46,754 nt of DNA, taken from positions 1 to 46,754 of the forward strand of contig JAEULV010000077.1 in assembly GCA_016793065.1 (NCBI GenBank), read 5' to 3'. Position numbers and translations under genes: made by a program. Below the pieces are notes generated by a model that had not been told where the DNA came from, searched no databases, and saw only the letters and a list, made by a program, of their open reading frames with translations. Position 1 is the first letter of the stretch; the number at the start of each line of letters is the position of its first letter. The DNA comes from Hyphomicrobiaceae bacterium (GTDB lineage: Bacteria > Pseudomonadota > Alphaproteobacteria > Rhizobiales > Ancalomicrobiaceae). Positions 16,902 through 27,090 of this stretch are shown one piece after another.

Positions 16902-19154
16902 ATGGACGGCGCCCAGCCCGAAAGCCCGAGCGTGCCCACACCTCCCTCCGCCGCCGCGCCGGATCTGTCGCATCTGCCGCCGATCCCGGCCGAGAGCCGG
17001 CTCGACATGCCGTTGCAGCGCCTCGACAAGTGGAAGGGGCCGCACCCGAGCACCGTCGACACCCCCAACAACGGCTGGACCGGGCTTGCCCGCCTGTTCG
17101 TCTTCGGCGGCGGCCTGCTGCTCGCCGGCTATGGCGTCTGGGAAATGACCAAGGTCGTCGATGCCGGCGGCATTGTCGGCCTGGAATGGCCGCTGGTGAT
17201 CTTGTTCGCCGTCACCTTCACCTGGATCGCCCTGTCGGCCACCTCCGGCGTCGTCGGCTTCGTCGCCGGCCTGTTCGAGCACAAGATGCCGCGCCCGGCG
17301 CCTGTGCCGCTCAAGGCCCGCACCGCGCTGCTGATGCCGGTCTATAACGAGAGCCCGGCGCGCACCATCGGCGCCCTGAAGGCCATGGGCGAGGAACTCG
17401 CCGCGCTGGGCGCCGGCGAGGCCTTCGAGATCTTCATCCTCTCCGACACCACCGACGCCACCGTCTGGATCGAGGAGGAATTCGCCTTCCTGCGCCTGCG
17501 CGACCAGCTCGCCGGCAAGATCCCGGTCTGGTATCGCCGCCGCTACAAGAATACCGCCCGCAAGGCCGGCAACATCGCCGATTTCGTCACCCGCTGGGGC
17601 GGGCGCTACGAGCACATGCTGATCCTCGACGCCGACAGCGTCATGACCGGCGAGACGCTGACCACCATGGCCCGGCTGATGGAGGCCGATCCCAAGGCCG
17701 GCATCATCCAGACCCTGCCGGTGATCGCCAACCGCAACACCCTGTTTGCCCGCCTGCAGCAGTTCGCCGGCCGCATCTACGGCCCGGTCATCGCCCGCGG
17801 CCTCGCCATCTGGCACGGCCGCGACGGCAATTACTGGGGCCACAACGCCATCATCCGCACCAAGGCCTTCGCCGACTGCTGCGGGCTTCCCGACCTCGAG
17901 GGCCGCAAGCCCTTCGGCGGTCACATCCTCAGCCACGACTTCGTCGAGGCGGCGCTGATCCGGCGCGGCGGTTGGGGCGTCTACATGATCCCCTGGCTTT
18001 CCGGCTCCTACGAGGAAAGCCCGCCGTCGATCCTCGACGTCGCCGCCCGCGACCGCCGCTGGGCCCAGGGCAACATGCAGCACATCGCCGTGGTGCCGAC
18101 GCGCGGCCTCGTCTGGCCGACGCGGGTGCATTTCGCCACCGGCATCATGAGCTACCTCGCCTCGCCGATCTGGCTGCTGCTGCTGCTCGTCGGCCTGGCG
18201 CTGTCGTTGCAGGCCCGCTTCATCCGGCCGGAATACTTCACTCGCGACTTCTCGCTGTTCCCCGCCTGGCCGCGCTTCGACGCCGAGCGGTCGTTGAACC
18301 TGTTCATCCTCACCATGGCGGTGCTGTTCCTGCCCAAGGTGCTCGGCACCATCGAGGCGCTGATCCGCGCCGAGGTGCGGCGCAAGTCGGGCGGCGTCCT
18401 CGGCATCATCGGCTCGTTCTTCATCGAGTCGATCCTGTCGGCCCTCGTCGCGCCGGTGATGATGCTGTTGCAGACCCGTCACGTGCTCGAGATCTTCACT
18501 GGCCGCGATTCCGGCTGGAAGACCCAGCGCCGCGACGATGGCGGCATCCCCTTCGCCGAGGTGCTGAAGCACCACTGGACCCATGTGGCCATCGGCGCGG
18601 TGATGGGCCTTGCCGCCTTCGTCGTCTCGCGGCCGATCCTCGCCTGGATGGCGCCGACCCTGATCGGGCTGATCCTGGCGGTGCAGGTCTCCTACGCCTC
18701 AGGTTCCGCCCGCATCGGCCTGGCCCTGCGCCGCGCCAACCTGCTGCTGATCCCGGAGGAAAGCGAACCGCCGGCGATCATGACCACGGCCAATGCCTAC
18801 ACCGTCGCCGCCGAGGCCGAGCTGCCGGAGATCGAGGACGGCCTGCAGCTGATCCTCACCGATGCCCGCGCCCGCGACCTGCATGAGCGCCTGCTCGCCG
18901 CAAACCGCCCCTTGCGCGAGCGCGGCAAGCCGGAACACGACTGGGCGATGGCCGACGCCAAGATCCGCGAAGCCCGCACCATCGAGGAACTGTCGCGCTG
19001 GCTGACGCCGAAAGAGCGGATGGCGGTGCTGACCGACGCCCGGCTGATCCACCGCATGCGCGAACTGATCGACCAGCCGCCGCCGTCGATCCCGCATTTC
19101 CCCGACAATCTGCCGGAGCCGGCCGAAGCCAAAACCCTCGCCGCCGGCGAGTGA
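16902..19154 (+). CDS. opgH: Glucans biosynthesis glucosyltransferase OpgH
   Basis: A 750-residue inner-membrane GT2 enzyme that polymerises the beta-1,2-glucan backbone of periplasmic glucans from UDP-glucose. Two N-terminal membrane segments (about 62-85 and 95-125) precede the cytoplasmic catalytic domain, which shows LLMPVYNESPAR, ILDADSVMTG (Asp243, Asp245), GHNAIIRTKAF, GGHILSHDFVEAAL and the product-binding RRWAQGNMQH. Several more membrane segments follow between about 410 and 600. ATG 16902 has GAGGAAATAA upstream. In alphaproteobacteria such glucans affect envelope stability, motility and host interaction. Confidence 0.95.
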   Translation: MDGAQPESPSVPTPPSAAAPDLSHLPPIPAESRLDMPLQRLDKWKGPHPSTVDTPNNGWTGLARLFVFGGGLLLAGYGVWEMTKVVDAGGIVGLEWPLVILFAVTFTWIALSATSGVVGFVAGLFEHKMPRPAPVPLKARTALLMPVYNESPARTIGALKAMGEELAALGAGEAFEIFILSDTTDATVWIEEEFAFLRLRDQLAGKIPVWYRRRYKNTARKAGNIADFVTRWGGRYEHMLILDADSVMTGETLTTMARLMEADPKAGIIQTLPVIANRNTLFARLQQFAGRIYGPVIARGLAIWHGRDGNYWGHNAIIRTKAFADCCGLPDLEGRKPFGGHILSHDFVEAALIRRGGWGVYMIPWLSGSYEESPPSILDVAARDRRWAQGNMQHIAVVPTRGLVWPTRVHFATGIMSYLASPIWLLLLLVGLALSLQARFIRPEYFTRDFSLFPAWPRFDAERSLNLFILTMAVLFLPKVLGTIEALIRAEVRRKSGGVLGIIGSFFIESILSALVAPVMMLLQTRHVLEIFTGRDSGWKTQRRDDGGIPFAEVLKHHWTHVAIGAVMGLAAFVVSRPILAWMAPTLIGLILAVQVSYASGSARIGLALRRANLLLIPEESEPPAIMTTANAYTVAAEAELPEIEDGLQLILTDARARDLHERLLAANRPLRERGKPEHDWAMADAKIREARTIEELSRWLTPKERMAVLTDARLIHRMRELIDQPPPSIPHFPDNLPEPAEAKTLAAGE

Positions 19155-19247
19155 GCCAGCAAATCCGGTCGCCGCGCCGACGCCATCGGGCGGCGACGCC
19201 GACCGCCTTGCCGGCACCGACCGAGCCCCGGCAAGCACCGCCGGCGA

Positions 19248-19775
19248 TCAGGCCAGCACCCGGTCGCACCAGGCGATCAGCGCCGCTTCCGTCGGCGCGA
19301 TGGTTTCGGCAAAGTCGCCGGCGAACGCCGTGAACGCCTCGGCGTTCTTGTCGCCAAGCCCGACCAGCACCGGCAGGCCGCGATCGAGCGCCGAGGCGAT
19401 CAATGGCCGGAAGCCGCCGCCCTCGGCTTCGCGCTTGCCGAACTTGTTGACGATCAGCATCCGCGTCCCGGCGCCGAGTTCGGCCTCGCTCAGGGCAACC
19501 GCCTGCTCCAGCGCCGCGTAATCCAGCCGGCAGCCGCGCGCCTCGTTGCCCAGATCCTGCGAGATGCGGATCACTGGCCCGTCCGGCAGCACCTTGAGAT
19601 CCATGTCGCATTTGCAGCGGTCGGCCCTCGGCGTATTCGCCTGGACGCCACCGATGACGGCAACGCCGCGCGCCAGCAGATGCGCCGCCGCCGCCGCGAT
19701 CAGCCGGTTGGTTTCGCCTTCCTCGGTGCCGCGAATGCAGGCGAGCGGAGCGAGTTCGGTATCTTCGGCAGTCAT
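19248..19775 (-). CDS. DUF2478 family NTPase-like protein
   Basis: A 175-residue DUF2478 protein. Recognisable stretches are CDMDLKVLPDGPVIRISQD, NEARGCRLDYAALEQAVAL, MLIVNKFGKREAEGGGFRPL and a late PVLVGLGDKNAEAF. The family is often found with molybdate transport or molybdoenzyme genes and is annotated as a molybdenum-associated or nucleoside-triphosphatase-like protein; the reaction is not established. The nucleotide-binding stretch near the N-terminus is weak (GTEEGETNRLI). ATG 19775 is the first start that fits the family length. It is convergent with opgH and lies apart from the fds operon, although both may relate to molybdenum. Confidence 0.75.
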   Translation of the reverse strand: MTAEDTELAPLACIRGTEEGETNRLIAAAAAHLLARGVAVIGGVQANTPRADRCKCDMDLKVLPDGPVIRISQDLGNEARGCRLDYAALEQAVALSEAELGAGTRMLIVNKFGKREAEGGGFRPLIASALDRGLPVLVGLGDKNAEAFTAFAGDFAETIAPTEAALIAWCDRVLA

Positions 19776-19930
19776 GCGCGGTCCCATCCGTGCCGGTGCG
19801 CGATGCCGGTCCGCCGGCGCGCCTTGCGGCCCATGTCGTGGCTCGACTCTTGGCACATCGCCGCGCCGCCGTCACGCCGCCAACCGTCGCATTGCCGGAA
19901 GGTCGAAGCCCGCACCGGCGATGGCTCCGG

Positions 19931-21586
19931 TCACACCTGCTTGGCGATCAGCCGCGACGTCGAAAGCTCGCCGCGCTTTTCCAGGATCGGGTGGGCGACC
20001 GTCGTCAGATGGGCGATGATCCGCTTGAAATCGCGCAGCATGTCGAGATGCAGCGACGAAGTCTCGATCGACGCCGTGGCGCCGTCGCGCAGCCGGCGGA
20101 TATGGTTGCGCTTGGCATCGCGCTCGATGTCGCGCACCGTCTCCTTCGCCTCCACCAGCCGGCGGGCCAGCTCGGGATCGCGGGTCTGGAACACCGCCAC
20201 CGCCAGCCGCATGTGCTCCACCGCCAGCGCATGCATGCGCTTCAGTTCCTCCCAGCCCTCGTCCGAGAAGGTCAGGTGCAGCCGCTGCTTCTTGGCGGCC
20301 AGCACCAGCAGGTTCTTGTCGATGATGTCGCCGACATGCTCGAGATCGGTGGTGAAGACGATGAGATCGAACGCCCGCCGCGCGTCTTCCTCCGACAACG
20401 GCCCCCGCGTCAGCCGGGTCAGATAGAGCTTGATCGATTCCTGCAGCCGGTCGACCTCGGTGTCGAGGCTTTGCAGCGCCTCGCGCCGGGCGCTGTCGTC
20501 GTCCTCGAACGGCAGGATCACATCGCGCAGCATCACCTCCACCCGCTCGGCCATGCGCAGCACCTCGCGGCTGGCACCCGACAGCGCCACCGCCGGCCAC
20601 GCCAGCGCGGTCTCGTCGAGATGCCCGATCGTCAGGTCGGCCGCCGCCGTCGCCGGCTCCACCACCGTTCCCTCGATCAGCCGCGCCGCCAGCGGCAACA
20701 GCGGCAGGAACCCCAGCGCCAGCACCACATTGAACAGCGTATGGAAATGCGCGATCGAACGGGCCGTGCCGTCGCCGAGCCAGCCGACAAGGCCCGGTGC
20801 CAGGATCAGCCCGACAACGGCGATGACGGCGGCAATGAAGCGAAACGCGAGATTGCCGTAGAGGATCCGCTTGACCGCGATCGGCGCCCCCAGATTGACG
20901 ACGATCGGAATGAGGCCGGAGCCGACATTGGCGCCGAGCACCAGGACGCAGGCCAGCCAGCCGTCGATGACGCCGGCCGCCGCCAGCGAGATGAACATCA
21001 GGATCGTCGCCACGCTGGAATGCACCAGCCAGGTCAGCCCGGCCGCGATCGCCAGCGCCAGGATCGGCAGGTCGCCGAGATGCGCCAGCACCTGCCGCAG
21101 CAGCCAGTCGTCCCGCAACGGCGCCGACGCCGAGACGATCAGCCCCAGCGACAGGATCATCAGCGCCAGCCCGATCAGCACCCGGCCGATCTGCCGGCGC
21201 AGCGCCTCGGTCGACAGCATGAACAGGCCGACCCCGCCGATCAGCAACAGCGGCACCACCGACTTCAGATCGAACGCCATCGCCTGCACCACCAGCGTCG
21301 AGCCGATATCGGCGCCCAGCATCACCGCCAGCGCCGGCACCAGCGCGATCAGTCCGCGCTCGGCGAACGACGCCAGCAGCAGGCCGGTGGCGGCGGAACT
21401 CTGCAGCGCGGTCGCCACGCCGATGCCGGCCGCGCAGGCCGCCAGCCGGTTGCGCGTCGCCCCGGCGATCAGGCCGCGCAGTCGTTCGCCAAAGCCGCGA
21501 ATGATCCCGGTCTTGACCATGCGCGTCGCCCAGATCAGCAGCGCCACGCCACCGAACAGATTGAGCAGAACCAGTTGACCGGACAT
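19931..21586 (-). CDS. Na/Pi cotransporter family protein with PhoU-like domain
   Basis: A 551-residue protein with two PF02690-type membrane repeats and a C-terminal PhoU-like helical domain. The repeat signatures are ATALQSSAATGLLLASF (about 55-72) and LTWLVHSSVATILMFISLA, the QSS/HSS motifs of NptA-type transporters. Residues from about 350 on (VLRMAERVEVMLRDVILPF, EVDRLQESIKLYL, DLEHVGDIIDKNL) form the PhoU helices. It probably moves phosphate with sodium across the inner membrane. ATG 21586 was chosen because the hydrophobic protein starts there; the frame to 21679 adds an Arg-rich, implausible leader. Confidence 0.9.
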   Translation of the reverse strand: MSGQLVLLNLFGGVALLIWATRMVKTGIIRGFGERLRGLIAGATRNRLAACAAGIGVATALQSSAATGLLLASFAERGLIALVPALAVMLGADIGSTLVVQAMAFDLKSVVPLLLIGGVGLFMLSTEALRRQIGRVLIGLALMILSLGLIVSASAPLRDDWLLRQVLAHLGDLPILALAIAAGLTWLVHSSVATILMFISLAAAGVIDGWLACVLVLGANVGSGLIPIVVNLGAPIAVKRILYGNLAFRFIAAVIAVVGLILAPGLVGWLGDGTARSIAHFHTLFNVVLALGFLPLLPLAARLIEGTVVEPATAAADLTIGHLDETALAWPAVALSGASREVLRMAERVEVMLRDVILPFEDDDSARREALQSLDTEVDRLQESIKLYLTRLTRGPLSEEDARRAFDLIVFTTDLEHVGDIIDKNLLVLAAKKQRLHLTFSDEGWEELKRMHALAVEHMRLAVAVFQTRDPELARRLVEAKETVRDIERDAKRNHIRRLRDGATASIETSSLHLDMLRDFKRIIAHLTTVAHPILEKRGELSTSRLIAKQV

Positions 21587-21938
21587 CGATTTCGCGAACC
21601 TCTCCTCCGCGCATGCGCGGCGCCTGCGGTTGACCCGATTTCGGTTTCGACTGACGGCGGACGCGCGATCAGTCGACAAAGCAGTTTCGATATTTTCGAA
21701 TTGATTTTCGATTTAACTATGACCGAATGAGTCTCGCAAGTCCACCCGCGCCGGCATGCTGGATTGCGGCAATCGCACGGCTCGACGCGCGCCGCATCGC
21801 CCGCGCCGCCGCCATTCCACTCATCGCAATTGAAGTCGTGTTGCCGCTGCCCCTGACGGACCGGCATGGGCGCAGCCGCGCCAGTTCCGCGGCCGATGTC
21901 GCCATCGACCGCCTGAGGGGCCCCCAGGCGGGCCGGCC
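21587..21938. other. Gap upstream of the transporter gene, with AT-rich patch
   Basis: No convincing gene is present in this 352-base gap. An AT-rich patch at about 21680-21725 stands out and carries repeated TTTCGA motifs. It is a likely promoter region for the transporter gene on the minus strand. From 21726 to 21938, downstream of lolD, I see nothing recognisable, and no clear terminator. Confidence 0.4.
21645..21711 (-). repeat. TTTCGA motif cluster
   Basis: TTTCGA (TCGAAA on the minus strand) occurs at 21645-21650, 21685-21690, 21694-21699 and 21706-21711. The last three are spaced 9 and 12 bases apart inside an AT-rich patch about 100-125 bases upstream of the transporter start. Clustered short repeats in a promoter suggest a regulator-binding array; the regulator is unknown. 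Confidence 0.4.
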
Positions 21939-22664
21939 TCACATTTCGACGACCTGCCCGTCCTGCAGCGTGATGCGACGGTCCATCCGGCCGGCGAGTT
22001 CCATGTTGTGGGTGGCGACCAGCGCGGCAAGCCCTGAGGCGCGCACCAGGCCGCGCAACGCCTCGAACACGTAGTGCGACGTCTTCGGGTCGAGATTGCC
22101 GGTCGGCTCGTCCGCCAGCAACAGCCGCGGCACATTGGCGACGGCGCGGGCGATGGCGACGCGCTGCTGCTCGCCGCCCGACAGCTCCGACGGTCGGTGC
22201 GAGGCGCGCTCCTTCATCCGCATGTAGGCGAGCAACTGCTCGGCCCGGACCGCCGCCGTCGCCTTGTCGAGGCCACGGATCAGCTGCGGCATCATGACGT
22301 TTTCGAGCGCGGTGAATTCCGGCAGCAGGTGGTGGAACTGGTAGACGAAGCCGATGTCGACCCGCCGCATGCGGGTGCGGGCATCGTCCGACAGCCCGCC
22401 GGCGGCGACGCCGCCGATATAGACCTCGCCGGCGTCCGGCCGTTCCAGCAGCCCGGCCAGGTGCAGCAGCGTCGACTTGCCGGTGCCCGACGGCGCCACC
22501 AGCGCCACGATCTCGCCGGGCCAGATGGTCAGGTTGGTGCCCTTGAGGATTTCCAGCTTGCCGGCGGCCTCGTCATAGGTCCGCACCACATTCTCAAGCC
22601 GCAGCGCCGCCGGGCCGACCGGGGTCTCGCCATCGGTTGCGGCCATCGCTTCGAGTTCCGACAT
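21939..22664 (-). CDS. lolD: Lipoprotein-releasing ABC transporter ATP-binding protein LolD
   Basis: A 241-residue ABC ATPase. Walker A is APSGTGKST, the signature is [14 protein letters not shown], Walker B is [13 protein letters not shown], and the Q-loop region reads [16 protein letters not shown], typical of LolD/MacB ATPases. It powers extraction of lipoproteins from the inner membrane for delivery to LolA. The ATG at 22664 overlaps the TGA of the permease gene by one base (TGATG); a GTG codon at 22667 is also in frame. The first Walker A residue is Ala rather than Gly. Operon with the permease gene and probably proS. Confidence 0.93.
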   Translation of the reverse strand: MSELEAMAATDGETPVGPAALRLENVVRTYDEAAGKLEILKGTNLTIWPGEIVALVAPSGTGKSTLLHLAGLLERPDAGEVYIGGVAAGGLSDDARTRMRRVDIGFVYQFHHLLPEFTALENVMMPQLIRGLDKATAAVRAEQLLAYMRMKERASHRPSELSGGEQQRVAIARAVANVPRLLLADEPTGNLDPKTSHYVFEALRGLVRASGLAALVATHNMELAGRMDRRITLQDGQVVEM

Positions 22665-23965
22665 CACTCGTACCTCATCGCTTCGACCGGATCGAGCTTG
22701 GCGGCCTTGCGCGCCGGATAGATCGTCGCCGCGAACGACAGCAGCATCGCCATCACCAGCACCGTCAGCGTCTCGCCGACATCCATCACCGCCGGCAGCT
22801 TCGACAGGAAGTAGATCTCCGGCGAGAACAGCTCGGTCCGCGTCAGCCAGGAAACGAACTGCCGGATCGACTCGATATTGAGACAGAACACCGTGCCGAG
22901 GATGAACCCGGCAATGGTGCCGACAATGCCGATCGCCGCGCCGGTGATGAAGAAGATCCGCAGCACCGATCCGCTTGTCGCCCCCATCGTCCGCAGGATG
23001 GCGATGTCGTGCGCCTTGTCCTTCACCAGCATGGTGAGGCCGGAGATGATGTTGAGCGCGGCGACAACGACGATCAGCGTCAGGATGATGAACATCAGGT
23101 TCCGCTCGACCTCCAGCGCCGAGAAGAACGTGACGTTGCGCTGCCGCCAGTCGGTGACCAGCACCGACCGCCCCGAGGCGGTCTCGATCGTGCCCTTCAG
23201 CGCGCCCGAAAGGTCCGGATTGTCGAGGAACACGTCGATGGCGGTGATGCGGCCGTCCTGGTTGAAATAGGCCTGCGCCTCTTCCTGCGGCATGAACACG
23301 AAGGTCGCGTCATACTCCGACATGCCGATCTGGAACACCGCCACCACCGGATAGGCCTTGGTGCGCGGCGATACGCCGAACGGCGTCTGCGCACCGCGCG
23401 GGCTGACCAGCGTAATGTTGTCGCCGACCCGGACCCCGAGGCTGGAGGCAAGCCGCGAGCCGAGCGCGACGCCGCCGGAAATGTCGAAGCCGTTGAACGA
23501 CCCGCCGACCGGATTGTCGTGCACCATCGGCATCTTGGCGAGATCCGCGGCGCGAATGCCGCGGATCAGCGCGCCGAACCCGCCATTCGGCCCGGAAATC
23601 AGCGCCTGCCCCTCGACGAACGGAATGGTGGCGCGCACCCCCTTCAGCTTGGCGAGGCGCTCGTTGACGGCGTCGAAATCGTCGAACGGCCGGTCGAGCG
23701 GCTGCACCAGGATGTGACCGTTGATGCCGAGGATCTTCGACACCAGTTCCTGCCGGAAGCCGTTCATCACCGCCATGACGATGATCAGCGTCGCCACCCC
23801 CAGCATGATGCCGAGAAACGAGAAGATCGCGATCACGGAGATGAACGCCTCGCGCCGGCGCGAGCGGAGGTAGCGCCCGGCGATCATCCACTCGAACGGT
23901 GCGAACGGGCGAACCTTCGGCGGCTCGGCGGCGAGGCGCTCGGGCGCGGTCGTGTCGACGCTCAT
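22664..23965 (-). CDS. Lipoprotein-releasing ABC transporter permease (LolC/LolE family)
   Basis: A 433-residue FtsX-type permease. It begins with the family motif [19 protein letters not shown] then [20 protein letters not shown] (first membrane helix). A large periplasmic domain spans about 65-290 (for example [14 protein letters not shown]). Three more helices lie at about 297-325, 345-375 and 400-425, ending [18 protein letters not shown]. Only one permease gene is visible, so it may act as a homodimer or have a partner elsewhere; I cannot separate LolC from LolE. ATG 23965 has GGAGG upstream. It begins 27 bases after the proS stop. Confidence 0.92.
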   Translation of the reverse strand: MSVDTTAPERLAAEPPKVRPFAPFEWMIAGRYLRSRRREAFISVIAIFSFLGIMLGVATLIIVMAVMNGFRQELVSKILGINGHILVQPLDRPFDDFDAVNERLAKLKGVRATIPFVEGQALISGPNGGFGALIRGIRAADLAKMPMVHDNPVGGSFNGFDISGGVALGSRLASSLGVRVGDNITLVSPRGAQTPFGVSPRTKAYPVVAVFQIGMSEYDATFVFMPQEEAQAYFNQDGRITAIDVFLDNPDLSGALKGTIETASGRSVLVTDWRQRNVTFFSALEVERNLMFIILTLIVVVAALNIISGLTMLVKDKAHDIAILRTMGATSGSVLRIFFITGAAIGIVGTIAGFILGTVFCLNIESIRQFVSWLTRTELFSPEIYFLSKLPAVMDVGETLTVLVMAMLLSFAATIYPARKAAKLDPVEAMRYE

Positions 23966-23992
23966 CGGTCCTCCGGTCAATCGGTCCCGCAA

Positions 23993-25318
23993 TCAGTTGG
24001 CCTTGGCGGTCAGCAGCGCCAGCGCCGCCTCGCGCGACAGCACCTGCCTCTCGCCGGTGGCGCGCCGCTTCAGCTCCACCGTGCCGTCCGCCAGGCCCTT
24101 CGGCCCGACGATCAGCTGCCACGGCAGGCCGATCAGGTCCATGGTGGCGAACTTTGCACCGGCGCGGGTATCGACATCGTCGTAGAGCACGTCCTTGCCC
24201 GCCGCCGTCAGCGCCGCGTAGAGCCCGGCGCAGGCCGCGTCGGTATTGGCATCGCCGGCCTTGAGGTTGATCAGGCCGACATCGAACGGCGCCACCGCGT
24301 CCGGCCAGATGATGCCGGCAGCGTCATGGCTCGCCTCGATGATGCCCGCCACCAGCCGCGACACGCCGACGCCGTAGGAGCCCATGTGAACCGGCCGCTC
24401 GACGCCGTCCGGCCCGGCGACCTTGGCGCCCATCGGCTCGGAATACTTGGTACCGAAATAGAAGATGTGGCCGACCTCAATGCCGCGCGCCGTCACCCGC
24501 TTGTCCTCGGGCAGCGCCGCGAACGCGGCTTCGTCGTGCTTTTCCTCGGTCGCGGCATATTGCGAGGTGAAGCTCTCGACGATCGGGGTCAGGTCGGCGT
24601 CGAAGTCGGTGTCGACGCCCGGCACCGGCATGTCGAGCAGATCCTGGGTGCAGTACACCTGGCTCTCGCCGGTCGAGGCGAGAATGATGAATTCGTGGCT
24701 CATGTCGCCGCCGATCGGGCCGGTATCGGCGCGCATCGGAATGGCCTTCAGGCCCATGCGCGCGTAGGTGCGCAGATAGGCGACGAACATTCTGTTGTAA
24801 GCGTGGCGGGCGCGCTCCTGGTCGACGTCGAAGGAATAGGCGTCCTTCATCAGGAACTCGCGCCCGCGCATCACGCCGAAGCGCGGGCGCACCTCGTCGC
24901 GGAATTTCCACTGGATGTGATAGAGGTTGAGCGGCAGGTCGCGATAGGAGCGCACGTAGGAGCGGAAGATCTCTGTGATCATTTCCTCGTTGGTCGGCCC
25001 GTAGAGCATCTCGCGTTCGTGCCGGTCGGTGATGCGCAGCATCTCCTTGCCATAGGCATCGTAGCGGCCGGATTCGCGCCACAGGTCGGCCGACTGGATC
25101 GTCGGCATCAGCACTTCCTGCGCCCCGGCGCGGTTCTGCTCCTCGCGCACGATGTCGCCGATCTTGTCCAGCACCTTCAAGCCCAGCGGCAACCACGAAT
25201 AGATGCCGGCCGACTGCTGGCGGATCATGCCGGCCCGCAGCATCAGCTTGTGCGAGACGATCTCCGCCTCGCGCGGGGCTTCCTTGAGGATGGGCAGGAA
25301 ATATCGGGAAAGACGCAT
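23993..25318 (-). CDS. proS: Prolyl-tRNA synthetase, short bacterial form
   Basis: A 441-residue class II synthetase charging tRNA-Pro. It starts [19 protein letters not shown], with motif 2 in [19 protein letters not shown] followed by [13 protein letters not shown] and motif 3 in [18 protein letters not shown], then the anticodon-binding domain from about 350. At ~440 residues it lacks the INS editing domain found between motifs 2 and 3 in the ~570-residue enterobacterial enzyme; this short form is usual in alphaproteobacteria. A separate trans-editing protein would normally clear mischarged Ala-tRNA-Pro. It leads the proS-lolC/E-lolD cluster. Confidence 0.95.
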   Translation of the reverse strand: MRLSRYFLPILKEAPREAEIVSHKLMLRAGMIRQQSAGIYSWLPLGLKVLDKIGDIVREEQNRAGAQEVLMPTIQSADLWRESGRYDAYGKEMLRITDRHEREMLYGPTNEEMITEIFRSYVRSYRDLPLNLYHIQWKFRDEVRPRFGVMRGREFLMKDAYSFDVDQERARHAYNRMFVAYLRTYARMGLKAIPMRADTGPIGGDMSHEFIILASTGESQVYCTQDLLDMPVPGVDTDFDADLTPIVESFTSQYAATEEKHDEAAFAALPEDKRVTARGIEVGHIFYFGTKYSEPMGAKVAGPDGVERPVHMGSYGVGVSRLVAGIIEASHDAAGIIWPDAVAPFDVGLINLKAGDANTDAACAGLYAALTAAGKDVLYDDVDTRAGAKFATMDLIGLPWQLIVGPKGLADGTVELKRRATGERQVLSREAALALLTAKAN

Positions 25319-25466
25319 GACTGTGGGCCTTGAGGCTGATGACGCTGCGGGTCGGGGCAATCCGCCATCCTGACGGAATCCCCACCTGCCGGAAGATACG
25401 TCCATCAACCCCAAGCCCGCCAAAAACACAAGTCCGCAACGGGCGCATCCGCCATTGCCGACGGCG

Positions 25467-26927
25467 TCAGTTCGCCGCCACCTTGGCCACTTGCGCCGCG
25501 TCGATCGCCTTGGCGGCGTTGATGATCCCGGCGCCGAACTCCGGATCGACGCCGGGCGCGCCGGCCTCGGTCGCCGTCGTCGCCAGCAGCTTGCGCACAT
25601 CGCCGGTGCGCAGGCGCGGGTTCTTTTCCAGCATCATCGCCACCACGCCGGAGACATGCGCCGCCGCCACCGAGGTGCCGGTGGTCAGCGTGTAGGTCCC
25701 CCCCGGCGCCGCAACCAGGATATCGACGCCCGGCGCCGCCACCGCGACATAACCGCCGCGATTGGCCTTGCCGTAGAGCCGGCCGAGATCGTCCGTCGCC
25801 GTCACCGCGATGACATTCGGATCGGCGCCCGGATAGGCGGCCGGCGCGCCCGGACCGTCATTGCCGGCGGCGGCGACACAGATCACCCCGTTGGCGGTCG
25901 CCCGCGCGATCGACCGGGAGAGCAGCGCGTCCTTCGGTCCGGCGAAACTCATGTTGACGACGCGCGCCCCCTTCGCCACCGCCCAGTCGAGGCTCTCGAC
26001 CACATCATAGCTCGTGCCCTGCCCGCTCGCCTGGCTCTTGCCGGCAAACGCCCGCGCCGCCAGCACCTGCGCGTCCGGCGCGATCGCCTCGAGGTCGGTG
26101 CGCGCCGCGATGGCCCCGGTCATCGCCGTGCCGTGCTCATGCGCCGGCTGACCGCCGCCGGCATCGGCGAGCGCGTCATACTGACCGATCAACGCCCCGA
26201 CCAGCGCCGGATGCCCGGCATCGACGCCGGAATCGATCACGCCGACGGTGACGCCCTTGCCGGTCGCCGCCTTGTGCAGCGCCTCCAGATCCATTGCCTT
26301 GACCACATACTGGCCGGCGGCATTGCTCGCCAGGCTGAGGCGGTAATTGAAGTTCGGCTGGGCGAAAGCCAACTCGCCCGTCGTCCGCAACGAGCCCAGC
26401 ACCCGCTCGACGGAAAGCCCGTCGGTGATGCGCGCCTTGACCACCACCACGCCGCCGAGGCTCGAGCGCTTGAACTCGATCACCTGCAGCCGTTGCCGCG
26501 CCAGCAGCCGGCGCAACGCCGCGTCGTCGAGATTGCCGCGCAGCGTCAGCACCAGCTGGTCGCGCACGTAATCGGACCCGAGCGGCGGCAGCGTGATCAC
26601 CGGACGCGGCAACGGCTGGGGCTTTGCCGCCACCGGCTTCGGCGGCACCGGACGCGGCGGGACAACCTCGATCACCGGCTTAGGCTGTGGCGGGGTATAG
26701 AGCGCCGGATTGATCCAGTCGCCTCGCCCGCCGCCACTGCCGCCGAACTGGTCGTGCCGCTCGCTCGGCTTGCCGCGATCGCCGCCATAATTGCCGCCGC
26801 CATCGGTTCCGGTCGTCTCGGCGCGGGCGAGGCCGCCTTCGAGACAAAGACCGGCCGCCGCGATCAGCGCCAGCGCCGAGCCGCGCCGCAACAGCGCGTG
26901 GAGTTCACGAGAGCGAACAGCAAACAC
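25467..26927 (-). CDS. Secreted subtilisin-like serine protease (S8) with propeptide-like domain
   Basis: A 486-residue exported S8 protease. A signal peptide ([15 protein letters not shown], cleavage near ALARAE, residues 1-36) is followed by a Gly/Pro-rich linker (40-115). A propeptide-like domain spans about 118-197, ending [12 protein letters not shown]. The catalytic domain has Asp232 ([12 protein letters not shown]), His265 ([12 protein letters not shown]), oxyanion Asn356 (AAGNDGPG) and Ser419 ([11 protein letters not shown]), so it should be active. The GTG start at 26927 is set by AAGGAG six bases upstream; the frame to 26960 lacks an ATG. It follows an ECF sigma/anti-sigma pair on the same strand, which suggests a functional tie. 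Confidence 0.9.
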   Translation of the reverse strand: MFAVRSRELHALLRRGSALALIAAAGLCLEGGLARAETTGTDGGGNYGGDRGKPSERHDQFGGSGGGRGDWINPALYTPPQPKPVIEVVPPRPVPPKPVAAKPQPLPRPVITLPPLGSDYVRDQLVLTLRGNLDDAALRRLLARQRLQVIEFKRSSLGGVVVVKARITDGLSVERVLGSLRTTGELAFAQPNFNYRLSLASNAAGQYVVKAMDLEALHKAATGKGVTVGVIDSGVDAGHPALVGALIGQYDALADAGGGQPAHEHGTAMTGAIAARTDLEAIAPDAQVLAARAFAGKSQASGQGTSYDVVESLDWAVAKGARVVNMSFAGPKDALLSRSIARATANGVICVAAAGNDGPGAPAAYPGADPNVIAVTATDDLGRLYGKANRGGYVAVAAPGVDILVAAPGGTYTLTTGTSVAAAHVSGVVAMMLEKNPRLRTGDVRKLLATTATEAGAPGVDPEFGAGIINAAKAIDAAQVAKVAAN

Positions 26928-27010
26928 GGCAATCTCCTTGGGGTCATCGAGCCCGGGCAAAATGTCGGAACGCCCGACAGGGACAAAAGCACGTCACGAA
27001 TCGAAAGTCC

Positions 27011-27034
27011 GACGGTCTCCCCGTGGAAACCGTC
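27011..27034 (-). terminator. Hairpin after the anti-sigma gene
   Basis: GACGGT and ACCGTC (27011-27016 and 27029-27034) pair, with an inner TCC/GGA continuation around a CCGT loop. The minus-strand sequence after it has only a short T run. It may partly terminate transcription or shield the 3' end between the anti-sigma gene and the protease gene. Confidence 0.35.
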
Positions 27035-27090
27035 AGACCGGGGGAAAAGCCAGATCGAGGCCGACGGCCCTGCCGGGCGAAATGTCAGGT

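Noticed and set aside
22637..25333. Plus-strand open frame of 898 codons
   Set aside because: It lies opposite proS and the Lol permease gene, both fully supported by motifs.
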